This document shows, in pieces, positions 12,149 through 20,155 of a stretch of 64,000 nucleotides of DNA. Position numbers and translations under genes: made by a program. The DNA is from a bacterium. Its GTDB lineage: Bacteria; Krumholzibacteriota; Krumholzibacteriia; LZORAL124-64-63. The stretch's first letter is position 1, and each line of letters starts with the position of its first letter. The notes under the pieces were generated by a model that saw nothing but the letters and a program-made list of their open reading frames with translations, ran no database searches and was not told the origin of the DNA. The stretch spans positions 1 through 64,000 of the forward strand of contig JAAEQC010000041.1 in the NCBI GenBank assembly GCA_024231905.1, given 5' to 3'.

Positions 12149-12574
12149 TCAACCTTCCTCGCGAACCATCAGCACGTGGTCGATGCCGCACTCGTCGAAA
12201 TTCTCGCCGCGGCGGGTGAATCCGTAGCCCCTGTAGAAGTCCTCCAGGTAGGTCTGGGCGTGGAGCTTGAACCGGGTCGCGCCGCGGGCGGAGGCCTCGG
12301 CCAGGAGGAACTCCGTCATCCGCCGGGCCAGACCACGGCCGCGCCAGCGGGGCCGTACGGCGACGCGCTCGAGCTTGGCCCAGCCTTCGTCCACGAAACG
12401 CAGGCGGCCGGCTGCCACGGGCTCGCCGTCCTCCTCGCCCAGCAGGTGGACCGCTTCGTCCTCGAACGCGTCGAACTCGCCGGACCAGTCCACCGCCTGC
12501 TCTTCCACGAAGACGATGCCGCGGACGACCATGACCTTCAGGATGTCCTCGGGTGTGGTGGCGACGCGGATCAT
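12149..12574 (-). CDS. GNAT-family N-acetyltransferase (ElaA/YjcF type)
   Basis: 141 residues from the ATG at 12574 with GGAGG eight bases upstream; a longer open frame to 12718 has no start signal. VFVEEQ...DAFEDEAVHLL near the N-terminus is typical of the ElaA/YjcF branch. LERVAVRPRWRGRGLARRM is the acetyl-CoA-binding motif A (RGxGLARRM), and FYRGYGF is the usual C-terminal motif. It is expected to transfer an acetyl group from acetyl-CoA to a small amine or protein; the substrate is unknown. It ends two bases before the methyltransferase start, forming a small operon with it and the lipoprotein. Confidence 0.9.
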   Translation of the reverse strand: MIRVATTPEDILKVMVVRGIVFVEEQAVDWSGEFDAFEDEAVHLLGEEDGEPVAAGRLRFVDEGWAKLERVAVRPRWRGRGLARRMTEFLLAEASARGATRFKLHAQTYLEDFYRGYGFTRRGENFDECGIDHVLMVREEG

Positions 12575-12720
12575 GGGCGGTCCTCCGGCGCGTAGGGGAT
12601 GTGCTTTCGGTCGCCATGATAGGTTCTCGGCCCGGGAAAGGCACGGCGCATGTTGTCTCGTGGCTCGAAACCGTTTTCGGACGGCTCGGGGCGCATGTGG
12701 TACGAATGGTTTCGTCATCG

Positions 12721-12736
12721 AGGTCCCCGGGGACCT
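12721..12736. repeat. Palindrome AGGTCCCCGGGGACCT, copy 1
   Basis: A perfect 16-base palindrome lies in the gap between the GNAT gene and the decayed HNH gene. A longer version with the same core is found at 13142-13163 inside that pseudogene. Related palindromes with the form GGxCCCC/GGGGxCC form likely terminators at 20138, 49495 and 63929. This copy follows no gene end and lacks a T-run, so a terminator role is not obvious. Confidence 0.7.
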
Positions 12737-12833
12737 TGGGGAATGGCTGCCGGGGCGGCAGGAGCGCGCTGGGTTCGACGATCTGGATCCGGTTTACCAG
12801 CCTTGAATTTGCCTAGTTACAGCGATTAATCCC

Positions 12834-12862
12834 TTGCTATTTTCGCTTTATTTTCGTATATT
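12834..12862 (+). promoter_or_regulatory. Sigma-70-type promoter upstream of the decayed HNH gene
   Basis: TTGCTA (12834-12839) and TATATT (12857-12862) are separated by 17 bases within the most AT-rich stretch of the region. A GAGGAG ribosome-binding site and ATG follow at 12901. The signals look intact although the gene they serve is broken. Confidence 0.7.
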
Positions 12863-12900
12863 ATAGATCCTCCCAGGATTCCATGCAGAGGAGTTGCATC

Positions 12901-13634
12901 ATGGCCGCCATGCCGTTCTCTTCCGGCCAGTCCGCCGCCCAGGTCGACCGATCCCTGCGCCGATCACCCGCCGCCATGGCCGAGGCCGAGAAGTGCGCCG
13001 TCTTGTGGTTCGGGGAGGTGATGCGGCGGAAGCTCTATCGAGAGTTGGGGTGCTCGTCGAGAAGCTGCACAAGCTGGGCGCTGTACGCACCGACCGTGCC
13101 GAACTGTTGCTCGATGCGCTCGCCGCCCTGGTCGAGTCCCACGAAGGTCCCCGGGGACCTTCGCAACCGGTTCAGATCCATGTCCATGACCAGGGCGAAC
13201 GGATGACCATCGACGGACGGGAGTTGGGCCGCACCGACGCCGAGCATCTGAAGTGCGATGCCGTCGTCTGCAAGCCTGGCGAACGCGCGAAAGCCACGAT
13301 CCCGCCTCGCGGGAGAAGGGAGGTTCTGGCCCGCGACCGCCATCGGTGCCAGTCGCCGGGCTGTAGTCACACCCGCTTCCTCGAGATCCATCACAAGATC
13401 CCGCGCGCGAACGGCGGCACGAACGAACCCGGGAATCTGGTCACCCTCTGCGCCGCCTGCCACCGCCTCCACCACCGGAAGGGCGCACTCGTCCGCGAGC
13501 CTGCCGCGGCCTACCTGGCCGGTCCCTCCCGGTCCGGTATTCCTGGCCGGGGCTGGAATCGCGTATGTTGTTCGTCGATAGCCGGGACCGCTCAGCGGTC
13601 GGAAACTCATCCGGAGGCACGAGCCGCATGTTGA
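12901..13634 (+). pseudogene. Decayed DUF222/HNH endonuclease with internal deletion and frame change
   Basis: The frame from the ATG at 12901 (GAGGAG upstream) gives about 50 residues ending LWFGEVMRRKLYRELG, which resembles the beginning of the DUF222 domain. At about 13050 the homology jumps to another frame reading VLVEKLHKLGAVRTDRAELL and then a complete HNH domain: ATIPPRGRREVLARDRHRCQ, FLEIHHKIPRANGG, NLVTLCAACHRLHHRKG. In this family the two parts are normally separated by most of the DUF222 domain, so a deletion of some hundreds of bases plus a frame change has occurred. The HNH Cys and His residues are intact, so decay may be recent, or the C-terminal part could still be made. A palindromic repeat lies inside at 13142-13163. 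Confidence 0.8.
13142..13163. repeat. 22-base perfect palindrome with GGTCCCCGGGGACC core, copy 2
   Basis: The core of copy 1 (12721) is repeated and extended by three further symmetric bases on each side (CGA...TCG). It falls in the linker before the QIHVH segment of the decayed HNH gene, at a place where related proteins vary in length. It could be an inserted repeat or a chance GC palindrome. Confidence 0.7.
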
Positions 13635-14770
13635 AGTTCACCGACACAGGACGCACCGTGATCGACGCCCCGGCCACGGCCGTGGGCCTGGCCTGGACGC
13701 CCCGCGGCATCTTCCGCGCCGAGCTGGGAACCGCCGCCGAGGTGGCGGCGAACCTGGCCGCACACGCTCCCGATGCACCGCCGGTGAAACGTCCGCGCGG
13801 CGTGATCGCCGCCGTCGTCCGCCGGGTGAAGGACCACCTGCGGGGCCGCCCCGACGATCTGCGCGACGTCCCGGTGGACCTAGCGGGCCAGCCGGAGTTC
13901 GGCCGCAAGGTGCTCCAGGCCCTTCGCCGCGTGAGTCCCGGCCGCACCGTCACCTACGGCGAACTGGCCGCCCGCGCGGGCCGTCCCGGTGCCGCCCGCG
14001 CCGTGGGCCGCATCATGGGCGCCAACCCGGTGCCCCTCTTCGTGCCCTGCCACCGGTGCATGGGCGCCGACGGTCGTCTCACGGGCTTCTCCTCCCCCGG
14101 CGGCGTGCTCCTCAAGGCCCGCATGCTGCACCTGGAGGGCTACGTCTTCGACGAGGAACACGAACGCGGTCGGCGTCATCTCATGCGCTGCGACCCGGTC
14201 ATGAAGCGCCTCATCCAGCTGATCGGACCCTATGTGCCCGGCCCCGCGGTCCCCCGCCCGGCCTGGGACACCCTCGTGCGCGCCATCATCCACCAACAGC
14301 TGTCGGTGAAGGCGGGGCAGACCATCGGCGGTCGGGTTGCGGCCCTCACCCCGGGCACGCGCTTCCCCCGTCCCGCGGAGATGCTCGCCATCGACGACGC
14401 AGTGCTGAGGGCAGCGGGCCTGTCCTGGGCCAAGGTCTCCTTCGTGAAGGACCTGGCCGCGCGGGTGGGCGACGGCCGCCTGCGGCTACAGCGCCTGCCC
14501 CACCTGGACGACGAGGCCGTGCTGACCGAGCTCATGAGCGTCAAGGGCATCGGCCGCTGGTCCGCCCAGATGCACCTCATGTTCCACCTGGACCGACTGG
14601 ACGTGCTGCCGTTGGACGACGTGGGCCTGCAGAACGCGGCCGGCCGGGCCTACGGGCACGAGCAAGGCCTCACCCCGGCCGAGTTGGCCGAACTGGGTGA
14701 GGCCTGGCGTCCCTACCGTTCGTTGGGAAGCTGGTATCTGTGGCAAGCCCTGGACATGGGCGGGATCTGA
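13628..14770 (+). CDS. Fused O6-alkylguanine-DNA alkyltransferase and AlkA-type 3-methyladenine DNA glycosylase
   Basis: 380 residues from the ATG at 13628 with GGAGG about ten bases upstream. Residues about 1-180 are an Ogt-type alkyltransferase: TYGELAARAGRPGAARAVG (helix-turn-helix and Arg finger) and the acceptor site VPCHR with Cys141. Residues about 190-380 are an HhH-GPD glycosylase: AWDTLVRAIIHQQLS, VKGIGRWSAQMHLM (hairpin) and LPLDDVGLQ, where Asp331 would be the catalytic residue by comparison with AlkA. One polypeptide would thus repair O6-alkylguanine directly and excise N3-alkyladenine. No Ada-type regulatory domain is present. The gene overlaps the last bases of the HNH pseudogene. 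Confidence 0.92.
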   Translation: MLKFTDTGRTVIDAPATAVGLAWTPRGIFRAELGTAAEVAANLAAHAPDAPPVKRPRGVIAAVVRRVKDHLRGRPDDLRDVPVDLAGQPEFGRKVLQALRRVSPGRTVTYGELAARAGRPGAARAVGRIMGANPVPLFVPCHRCMGADGRLTGFSSPGGVLLKARMLHLEGYVFDEEHERGRRHLMRCDPVMKRLIQLIGPYVPGPAVPRPAWDTLVRAIIHQQLSVKAGQTIGGRVAALTPGTRFPRPAEMLAIDDAVLRAAGLSWAKVSFVKDLAARVGDGRLRLQRLPHLDDEAVLTELMSVKGIGRWSAQMHLMFHLDRLDVLPLDDVGLQNAAGRAYGHEQGLTPAELAELGEAWRPYRSLGSWYLWQALDMGGI

Positions 14771-14776
14771 GCTGTC

Positions 14777-15463
14777 CTAGGTCGCCGCGCTGGTGATGAC
14801 CGGCACCATGACCGCCACCATGACCGCGGCCTGGACCGCCTCCACCGCCTCCTTGGTGGCCGCGCCGGCAACCTGGCCGCTGGTGAGCTTCTCCAGGCGT
14901 TGCTTGCGTTCCTTCAGCTTCTTCTTGTCGAAGATCTTACCCAGCATCCCCGTGGCCTGGGCCATGGCCACGACCACGATCGTGCGGGCGTCCACGTCCT
15001 GGGTGCTGGTGAAGACGGCCCGCTTCAGCCGGGCACGCAGCTCCTGCTCGGGGCCCGGGTCGTTCTCCGGAAAGATCGTCCGCGGGAAGATGCCCAGCAC
15101 CTTGTCGGAGGCCTCGGCCAGGACGCGCTTCTGCACCAGCCCCCGGGCCGCGCGGTTTCGCAGGTCTTTCAGTCCGGCGAACTTCTGCACCCAGTGGACG
15201 GCCTTCTTGGGCTTCTTCTCGTCCAGCACCTTGGCCAGGCACTCGGCGAGGATCTCGTCGTCCACGGTGACGCCCTTCACGGCGGTCACGGGATCCTTCT
15301 TGGTCTTGCCCGCCACCAGCGCGCCGACCAGGACCAGTTCCGCCAGGATCGCCCCACCCATGGCGTTGACGTACATGCCGCCCATCTCGGTGGTGCCCTT
15401 GTCGTCGTCCAGGGCCAGCAGCAGGATTTCCTCGTAGAGGGTGAGGGACGCGCGGGTGCTCAT
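14777..15463 (-). CDS. GPP34 (GOLPH3-like) phosphoprotein family protein
   Basis: 228 residues with GGAGG upstream of the ATG. SLTLYEEILLLALDDDKG, then GGAILAELVLVGALVAG, then TVDDEILAE, matches the start of the GPP34 family (Golgi phosphoprotein 3 in eukaryotes, a phosphatidylinositol-4-phosphate reader at membranes). The middle has the expected helical region with PRTIFPENDPGPEQ. The C-terminus ends in a hydrophobic segment (AVMVAVMVPVITSAAT) that may contact membrane. Bacterial members are widespread but poorly understood. It is transcribed alone, from a promoter with an internal inverted repeat (15503-15531), and converges with the Ogt-AlkA gene. Confidence 0.88.
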   Translation of the reverse strand: MSTRASLTLYEEILLLALDDDKGTTEMGGMYVNAMGGAILAELVLVGALVAGKTKKDPVTAVKGVTVDDEILAECLAKVLDEKKPKKAVHWVQKFAGLKDLRNRAARGLVQKRVLAEASDKVLGIFPRTIFPENDPGPEQELRARLKRAVFTSTQDVDARTIVVVAMAQATGMLGKIFDKKKLKERKQRLEKLTSGQVAGAATKEAVEAVQAAVMVAVMVPVITSAAT

Positions 15464-15502
15464 GAAGGGACCTCCGGTCGTGGGTGGCGTTGCGACGCGG
15501 AG

Positions 15503-15531
15503 AATACACCCGCGGACGCGGGCTTGTTCAA
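15503..15531 (-). promoter_or_regulatory. Promoter of the GPP34 gene with an inverted repeat in the spacer
   Basis: On the minus strand TTGAAC (15531-15526) and TGTATT (15508-15503) are 17 bases apart, 40 bases before the start codon. The spacer contains the perfect inverted repeat CCCGCG-GA-CGCGGG (15509-15522), which would lie under RNA polymerase and could be an operator. The rest of the 15464-15784 gap shows nothing else recognisable. Confidence 0.6.
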
Positions 15532-15784
15532 AAAAGACAGGAGGCCGGACGCGCGCAGATATTTCTCTCCCAGGACCCTGCCCAAAAGCGTATCCGACCC
15601 CCCAATCCGGCGTGGCGATCCGAGGCCGTCAAGGATGGTTGCCCGACCATGTGAATGGAATTCGGGATCTCCCTCCGTCGCCATCCCCCTACCGGTCCTG
15701 TTTGACCGGGGGCGGAGATCTTGCAGGATAATTCTCATGATGGGTTTCTCCCGGGATCCCCCCCGCCGGTCCGCACGGCCTGGC

Positions 15785-16138
15785 CTATCGCACCAGTATC
15801 ATGCGTCGTAATTGGACCGTGTCGCCCGCCTTGAGCCGGTACAGGTACACGCCCGAGAGCATGGCCCGGCCGGTGCGGTCGAGTCCGTTCCAGGTGAACG
15901 CGTGCAGGCCCTGCCCCCGATGACCGCTCCCGAGCACGCGCACCAGGGAGCCGTCCAGACTGTAGACGGCCAGATGGACATCCATGCCCCGGGCCAGCTC
16001 GTAGGTGATGTTCGTGAGCGGGTTGAACGGGTTGGGGTAAGCCGCGCTCAGTTCCTCGGCCACGTGGGCGGTAGTGGAACTGGGCCGGCCCGACAGCAGG
16101 CACAGCATGTTGATGGTGCAGCACTCCCCCGCCCCCAC
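15785..16138 (-). pseudogene. Orphan C-terminal sorting tail (FlgD Ig-like/T9SS type A-like)
   Basis: The last about 90 codons form a typical secretion tail: AAYPNPFNPLTNITYEL, VHLAVYSLDGSLVRVLGSG, HAFTWNGLDRTGRAMLSG, VYLYRLKAGDTVQLRRMILVR. In intact proteins this domain ends a large exported protein; here only about 25 further residues precede it (including ECCTINMLC). The frame is open up to 16174, directly after the stop of the next upstream gene. A GTG at 16138 has only a distant GGAGG. It is best read as the 3' end of a lost gene, though readthrough from the upstream gene cannot be excluded. Confidence 0.7.
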
Positions 16139-16174
16139 GGTGTAGATGGCAATCCTCCGGGGATCGCAGAGGGC

Positions 16175-17287
16175 TCAGCGGCCCAGGAACCGCGCGGTCT
16201 CCTGGTCGGGTGTGGCCAGGACGCGGCCCACCACCAGGCGCACACTCCAGGCGGAACCGCCCAGGTTCACCGCCTCGGCGTTGCGGTCGCCGATGGTCTC
16301 AGCGCGCACGTCGAATCCCGTGAACCAGGACGAGTCCTCTTCCGGCAGGAAGCGCACTCCGGCGCCGAGGGATCCGTGGAGGGCCGCCAGCAGGTCGTTG
16401 CTGCCGCCGCGGGGCTTGATCAGATCGATGCCCAGGCCGGCGAAGACGTCCAGGCGCCAGGGGCCGGCGCCGTAGACCCTGCGGCCGACCTCGCCGCCCA
16501 AGAGCGCGGCGTCCCAGCGATCCGAGAGGAAGATGGAGTCGTCCTTGACCAGCCAGTAGGGGCGGTCGCTCCGACCCGGACGCCACTCGCCCACCAGGCG
16601 GCCGAACCACAGTTCCTCCCACCAGCCCACCGTCACGCCGACCAGGGGCTTGTCGCCCACGAAGTCCAGGTCGCCGGACGGGTACCAGGAGCCGATGGAC
16701 ACGCCCACCTGCAGGCGCGTGTCCGTGATCCGCAGCAGGGACAGGCGGCGGCCCCGGTAATAGGCCAGGTCCGTGTAGGCCAGCTCGCCGCTCTCGATCA
16801 TGGCCCAGGCCTCGCCCGCGCGCCCGGCGTAGAACAGGCAGAAGAAGGCCTCGGGAGTGCCGGGCGGCTGGTGGGGAAGGAGCTGGTCGGCCAGGTCGAC
16901 GGTGAAGCTGTCGTAGGCGGCCCGGGCCGGCAGGGTCTCGGATTCCTCCGCCAATTCAGCCCCCCGCTGCCGGAGATGGTCCATGATCTCCGCGTCGTAG
17001 AGGTCCTCGGTGAAGCCTCCGTCCCAGATGGCGCCCAGGATGAGCGTGCGCTGGATCACCTCGCGTGGACCGCAGAGCGCCTCCCATTCCTCAAGCAGCG
17101 TGAGCAGGGAATCGGCTTGGCCGTCGTAGAAAAGGTCGGGGATGACCGCGTAGGCGGCGGCGGTGACCAGGGAGCAGTCGTCTTCGCTGTACGCGTCGGG
17201 CACGGTCTGGCACGCCGCCGGCAGGCCCCGGAAAGTCGGTGCCGCGCAGAGCACCGCCAACAGCAACGGAAGCCAGCGGCAGATCAT
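16175..17287 (-). CDS. Exported protein of unknown function, probable beta-rich C-terminal half
   Basis: 370 residues from the ATG at 17287, one base after the glgC stop, so translation is likely coupled. The start MICRWLPLLLAVLCAAPTF is a signal peptide. Residues about 25-190 look helical (LLTLLEEWEALCGPREV, AGRAGEAWAMIES), possibly repeat-like. Residues about 190-370 alternate as in a small barrel or beta-sandwich (LQVGVSIGSWYPSGDL, WRLDVFAGLGIDLIKP, GSLGAGVRFLP, WSVRLVVGRV). I recognise no family. Export to periplasm or outer membrane is likely. The physical link to glgC may reflect only shared transcription. Confidence 0.65.
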   Translation of the reverse strand: MICRWLPLLLAVLCAAPTFRGLPAACQTVPDAYSEDDCSLVTAAAYAVIPDLFYDGQADSLLTLLEEWEALCGPREVIQRTLILGAIWDGGFTEDLYDAEIMDHLRQRGAELAEESETLPARAAYDSFTVDLADQLLPHQPPGTPEAFFCLFYAGRAGEAWAMIESGELAYTDLAYYRGRRLSLLRITDTRLQVGVSIGSWYPSGDLDFVGDKPLVGVTVGWWEELWFGRLVGEWRPGRSDRPYWLVKDDSIFLSDRWDAALLGGEVGRRVYGAGPWRLDVFAGLGIDLIKPRGGSNDLLAALHGSLGAGVRFLPEEDSSWFTGFDVRAETIGDRNAEAVNLGGSAWSVRLVVGRVLATPDQETARFLGR

Positions 17288-17288
17288 C

Positions 17289-18569
17289 TCAGATCTCGGT
17301 GCCCGCCGGAATGACGGTGTTCTTGGGGATGACGGTGATGCCGTCACGCACCCAGCAGTACTTCCCTTCGTGCTCTTGAACCTCCGGCCTCGCCCGGATC
17401 ACCACGCCGTCCCCGATGCGCGCGTTCTTGTCGATGATGCAGCGCTCGATACGGCAGTTCTTGCCCACACCCATGAGCGGGACGTCGCCCAGGCCGCGAT
17501 CGGCGACCCCCAGCTGATGCTCGCCCTCGTAGAAGTCGGATCCCATGTGGATGACGTCCTTGAGACGGGACCCCCGGCCCACGCGCCCGCGGATGCCCAC
17601 GATGGAATTCTCGATGCTCGCTCCGGTCACCGTCGTGCCCTCCACTACCAGGGCGTCGTTGATCTCCGAGTCGATGATGCGTCCCGGCGGGAGCGAACGG
17701 GTGCGGGTGTAGAGGGGCCACGATCCCTGGTGGAGATTGAAGGGCGGGTGGCTGGCCACCAGCTCCAGGTTGGCCTCGAAGAAGGCTTCGATGGTCCCGA
17801 TATCCCGCCAGTAATCGGTGAAGGGGTGTGCCACCACCCGGCGGACGTCGATGGCTCCGGGGATGACCTCGCCGCCGAAGTCGGTCTGGCTCTCGTCCTC
17901 CAGCAGTTCGCGCAGCACCGAGGGCTTGAAGACGTAGATGCCCATGGAGGCCAGGAAGGAGTCCGGAGCCATTTCCTGATCGCCGAAGAGTCCTTCGGGG
18001 GCGCGGAAGCGCTCCACCACATCCGGGTCCTCGGGCTTCTCCACGAATTCTGTGACGACGCCGCTCTCGCCCGCTCTGAGCAGGCCCATGCGCGAGGCCT
18101 CATGCCGGGGCACGGGATAGACGCCGATAGTGATGTCTGCGTTCGTCTCCCGGTGCCGCTCGACCATGCGGGCGTAGTCCATGCGGTAGAGGTGGTCGCC
18201 CGAGAGAATGACGATCTCGCTGGAATCGTAGTAGAGCGTGTGGTGCAGGGTGGCGCGCACCGCGTCGGCCGTGCCCTGGAACCAGGCGTCGCTCTTGGGA
18301 GTCTGCTCCGCGGCGAGGATATCGACGAAGCCCTGGGTGAAGACGTCGAAGGCGTAGGTCTGCATGATGTGCCGGTGCATGCTCGCCGAGAGGAACTGGG
18401 TGAGCACGAAGATGCGCTTGATATCCGAATTGATGCAGTTGGAAATGGGGATGTCGATGAGCCGGAACTTCCCCGCGAAGGGTACGGCCGGCTTGGCCCG
18501 CTGCAAGGTCAGGGGATAAAGACGCGTACCGCGCCCGCCACCGAGGATGATCGCCGTCACGTCCTTCAC
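17289..18569 (-). CDS. glgC: Glucose-1-phosphate adenylyltransferase
   Basis: 426 residues from the GTG at 18569, chosen because AGGAG lies seven bases upstream, the protein then starts like known GlgC (KDVTAIILGGGRGTRLYPLT), and a likely -10 box lies downstream of the alternative ATG at 18614. Motifs: GGGRGTRLYPLT (nucleotide binding), KPAVPFAGKFRLIDIPISNC, WFQGTADAV, SGDHLYRMDY, EKP. A left-handed beta-helix follows from about residue 300 (IENSIVGIRGRVG, IERCIIDKNARIGDG). It makes ADP-glucose from ATP and glucose-1-phosphate for glycogen. No glycogen synthase or branching enzyme is in the window. Confidence 0.95.
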   Translation of the reverse strand: MKDVTAIILGGGRGTRLYPLTLQRAKPAVPFAGKFRLIDIPISNCINSDIKRIFVLTQFLSASMHRHIMQTYAFDVFTQGFVDILAAEQTPKSDAWFQGTADAVRATLHHTLYYDSSEIVILSGDHLYRMDYARMVERHRETNADITIGVYPVPRHEASRMGLLRAGESGVVTEFVEKPEDPDVVERFRAPEGLFGDQEMAPDSFLASMGIYVFKPSVLRELLEDESQTDFGGEVIPGAIDVRRVVAHPFTDYWRDIGTIEAFFEANLELVASHPPFNLHQGSWPLYTRTRSLPPGRIIDSEINDALVVEGTTVTGASIENSIVGIRGRVGRGSRLKDVIHMGSDFYEGEHQLGVADRGLGDVPLMGVGKNCRIERCIIDKNARIGDGVVIRARPEVQEHEGKYCWVRDGITVIPKNTVIPAGTEI

Positions 18570-18599
18570 GTCGTCACTCCTTTGCTCCGGGTTATCGGC

Positions 18600-18628
18600 A
18601 GTATAGGAGGCCATGGCCGCAGCGGAAA
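18600..18628 (-). promoter_or_regulatory. Possible glgC promoter
   Basis: On the minus strand TATACT (18605-18600) is a good -10 box; 17 bases further upstream the -35 is weak (TTTCCG, 18628-18623). Transcription would begin near 18593, leaving a leader of about 25 bases before the GTG start of glgC. Confidence 0.45.
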
Positions 18629-18679
18629 GGATTACCGTGGATCGGCGCGCGGAGTTACGATGGTCGGCGAGGTGACGCC

Positions 18680-19447
18680 ATGTTCTTCTTCCGTGGCCGC
18701 AAGCGGCGCAAGCTCCTGGAAACCCCGCTCGACGCGAACCAGCGCGCGCTCATGCACCGGACCGCCCCTCTGACCGCGGTCCTGCCCCCGGCGTACGTCC
18801 CCCGCCATGAAGGCGCGGTGCAGGTGCTGCTCGAAGAGAAAAGCTGGGAAGGCGCCGGCGAACTCGACCTCACCCCGGAAATGCGCATGGCCGTCGCCGG
18901 CCAGGCGGCCCTGCTGCAATTGCGCCAGGACGCCGACCATTACCCCGGACTCGACACCGTGCTGGTCTACCCGAACGCTTTCGTGGTGGATCACGAGGTC
19001 ATGGACGAGGACGGCCTGGTCCACGGCGGCGAGGACGAATTGGCGGGCGAGTCCTGGCAACGGGGCGTGGTGATCCTCTCCTGGCAAGACGTGACCGACG
19101 AAGCCCGCCGCCGCGACGGCTACAACGTGGTCCTCCACGAATTCGCCCACCAGCTCGACGAGGAGGCCGGCGCCGCCGACGGGGCGCCGCTGCTGGCGAC
19201 GGGCGATCTGCAGTCCCGCTGGGCCGACGCCTTCGGCAGCGCATACGAACGCCACACCAAGCTCCTGCGCCGCCGCCGCGAGGTCCTCTTCGACGACAAC
19301 GCCGCCGAGAATCCGGCCGAGTTCTTCGCCACGGCGGTTGAGGTGTTCTTCGAGTTTCCACGGGATCTGGCCCGGGAATACCCGGCGGTCCACGCGGTCC
19401 TGGCCGAGTACCTGGGACTGGATCCGGCCGCCTGGCGCTTCGACTGA
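18680..19447 (+). CDS. MtfA-type zinc peptidase (M90 family)
   Basis: 255 residues; GAGGTG lies nine bases before the ATG. The sequence shows the M90 pattern: VLEEKSWEG-like segment (VLLEEKSWEGAGELDLT), MRMAVAGQAALLQL, LDTVLVYPNAF, the zinc motif VVLHEFAHQLDEEAGAADGAP (HExxH), and NPAEFFATAVEVFFEFP near the end. In enterobacteria MtfA binds the repressor Mlc and has aminopeptidase activity; whether that role applies here is unknown. Cytoplasmic. It is divergent from glgC. Confidence 0.92.
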   Translation: MFFFRGRKRRKLLETPLDANQRALMHRTAPLTAVLPPAYVPRHEGAVQVLLEEKSWEGAGELDLTPEMRMAVAGQAALLQLRQDADHYPGLDTVLVYPNAFVVDHEVMDEDGLVHGGEDELAGESWQRGVVILSWQDVTDEARRRDGYNVVLHEFAHQLDEEAGAADGAPLLATGDLQSRWADAFGSAYERHTKLLRRRREVLFDDNAAENPAEFFATAVEVFFEFPRDLAREYPAVHAVLAEYLGLDPAAWRFD

Positions 19448-19514
19448 CGAAGTTGGCCCCGCCCCCGATCCTGAGTACCATATGGCGACACCCCGACCGC
19501 GGAGAAAGCAACCC

Positions 19515-20138
19515 ATGCCCGCCCAGCCGCGCACCCTGAGCGCCGTGCCCCTCTTCCCCCTGCCGGACTACTTCCTGTACCCGGGAGTCGTGGCGCCGCT
19601 CCATATCTTCGAGACCCGCTACCGGCAGATGATCGAGGACCTGCTCGACGGTCCCGGCCGCCTGGTGACCACCGCCTACCGGCCGGACAGCCCGCAAAGC
19701 CGGTACGGCCCGGTCACCCTGCCGGTGGGCACCCTGGCCGAGATCGTCCAGCACGAGAAGCTCGACGACGGCCGCTTCGTCCTGCTCATCGCGGCGGTGG
19801 CGCGGGTGAAGATCCAGGAGGTGCCCAGCGAGCGCCTCTACCGCCTGGCGGACGCCCTGGTGGTGCCCGACGACAAGCGGTCGGACCTGGCCGCCACGGA
19901 GATACGCCCGCGGATCCTCGAGGCCCTGGGCGAGCGCGCCGAGACCGACGGTCCCGTGCCCGACGGGATCAACATCGGCCGGCTGGCGGACCTGTTGCTG
20001 CACGCTTTGCCCCTGGATGCGGACCGGCAGGTGCGGGCTTACGTGGAGCTGGATCCGCTGGTGCGGGCGGCGTTGGCGTTGGGGTGGCATGAGGAGCTCG
20101 GAACCGGGTCTGAAGAGCAGAACGAGGGGATGGCGTAG
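19515..20138 (+). CDS. LON-substrate-binding-domain protein
   Basis: 207 residues from the ATG at 19515 (GGAG upstream; an ATG at 19482 lacks one). The first half matches the LON N-terminal domain: AVPLFPLPDYFLYPGVVAPLH, IFETRYRQMIEDLL, VTLPVGTLAEIVQHEKLDDG. No AAA+ or protease domain follows, so it is a stand-alone LON-domain protein, a family thought to bind unfolded substrates or partners. It lies 67 bases after the MtfA gene on the same strand and is followed by a strong terminator. Confidence 0.9.
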   Translation: MPAQPRTLSAVPLFPLPDYFLYPGVVAPLHIFETRYRQMIEDLLDGPGRLVTTAYRPDSPQSRYGPVTLPVGTLAEIVQHEKLDDGRFVLLIAAVARVKIQEVPSERLYRLADALVVPDDKRSDLAATEIRPRILEALGERAETDGPVPDGINIGRLADLLLHALPLDADRQVRAYVELDPLVRAALALGWHEELGTGSEEQNEGMA

Positions 20139-20155
20139 GCCCCCGGGGGCCTTTT
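20138..20155 (+). terminator. Rho-independent terminator of the LON-domain gene
   Basis: A GGCCCCC/GGGGGCC palindrome begins at the last base of the stop codon and is followed by TTTT. The remaining gap to 20400 shows no gene. Confidence 0.8.

Noticed and set aside
12901-13634. A functional homing endonuclease or toxin
   Set aside because: The HNH box is intact, but the DUF222 region is mostly deleted and the frames do not join, so a pseudogene is the simpler reading.
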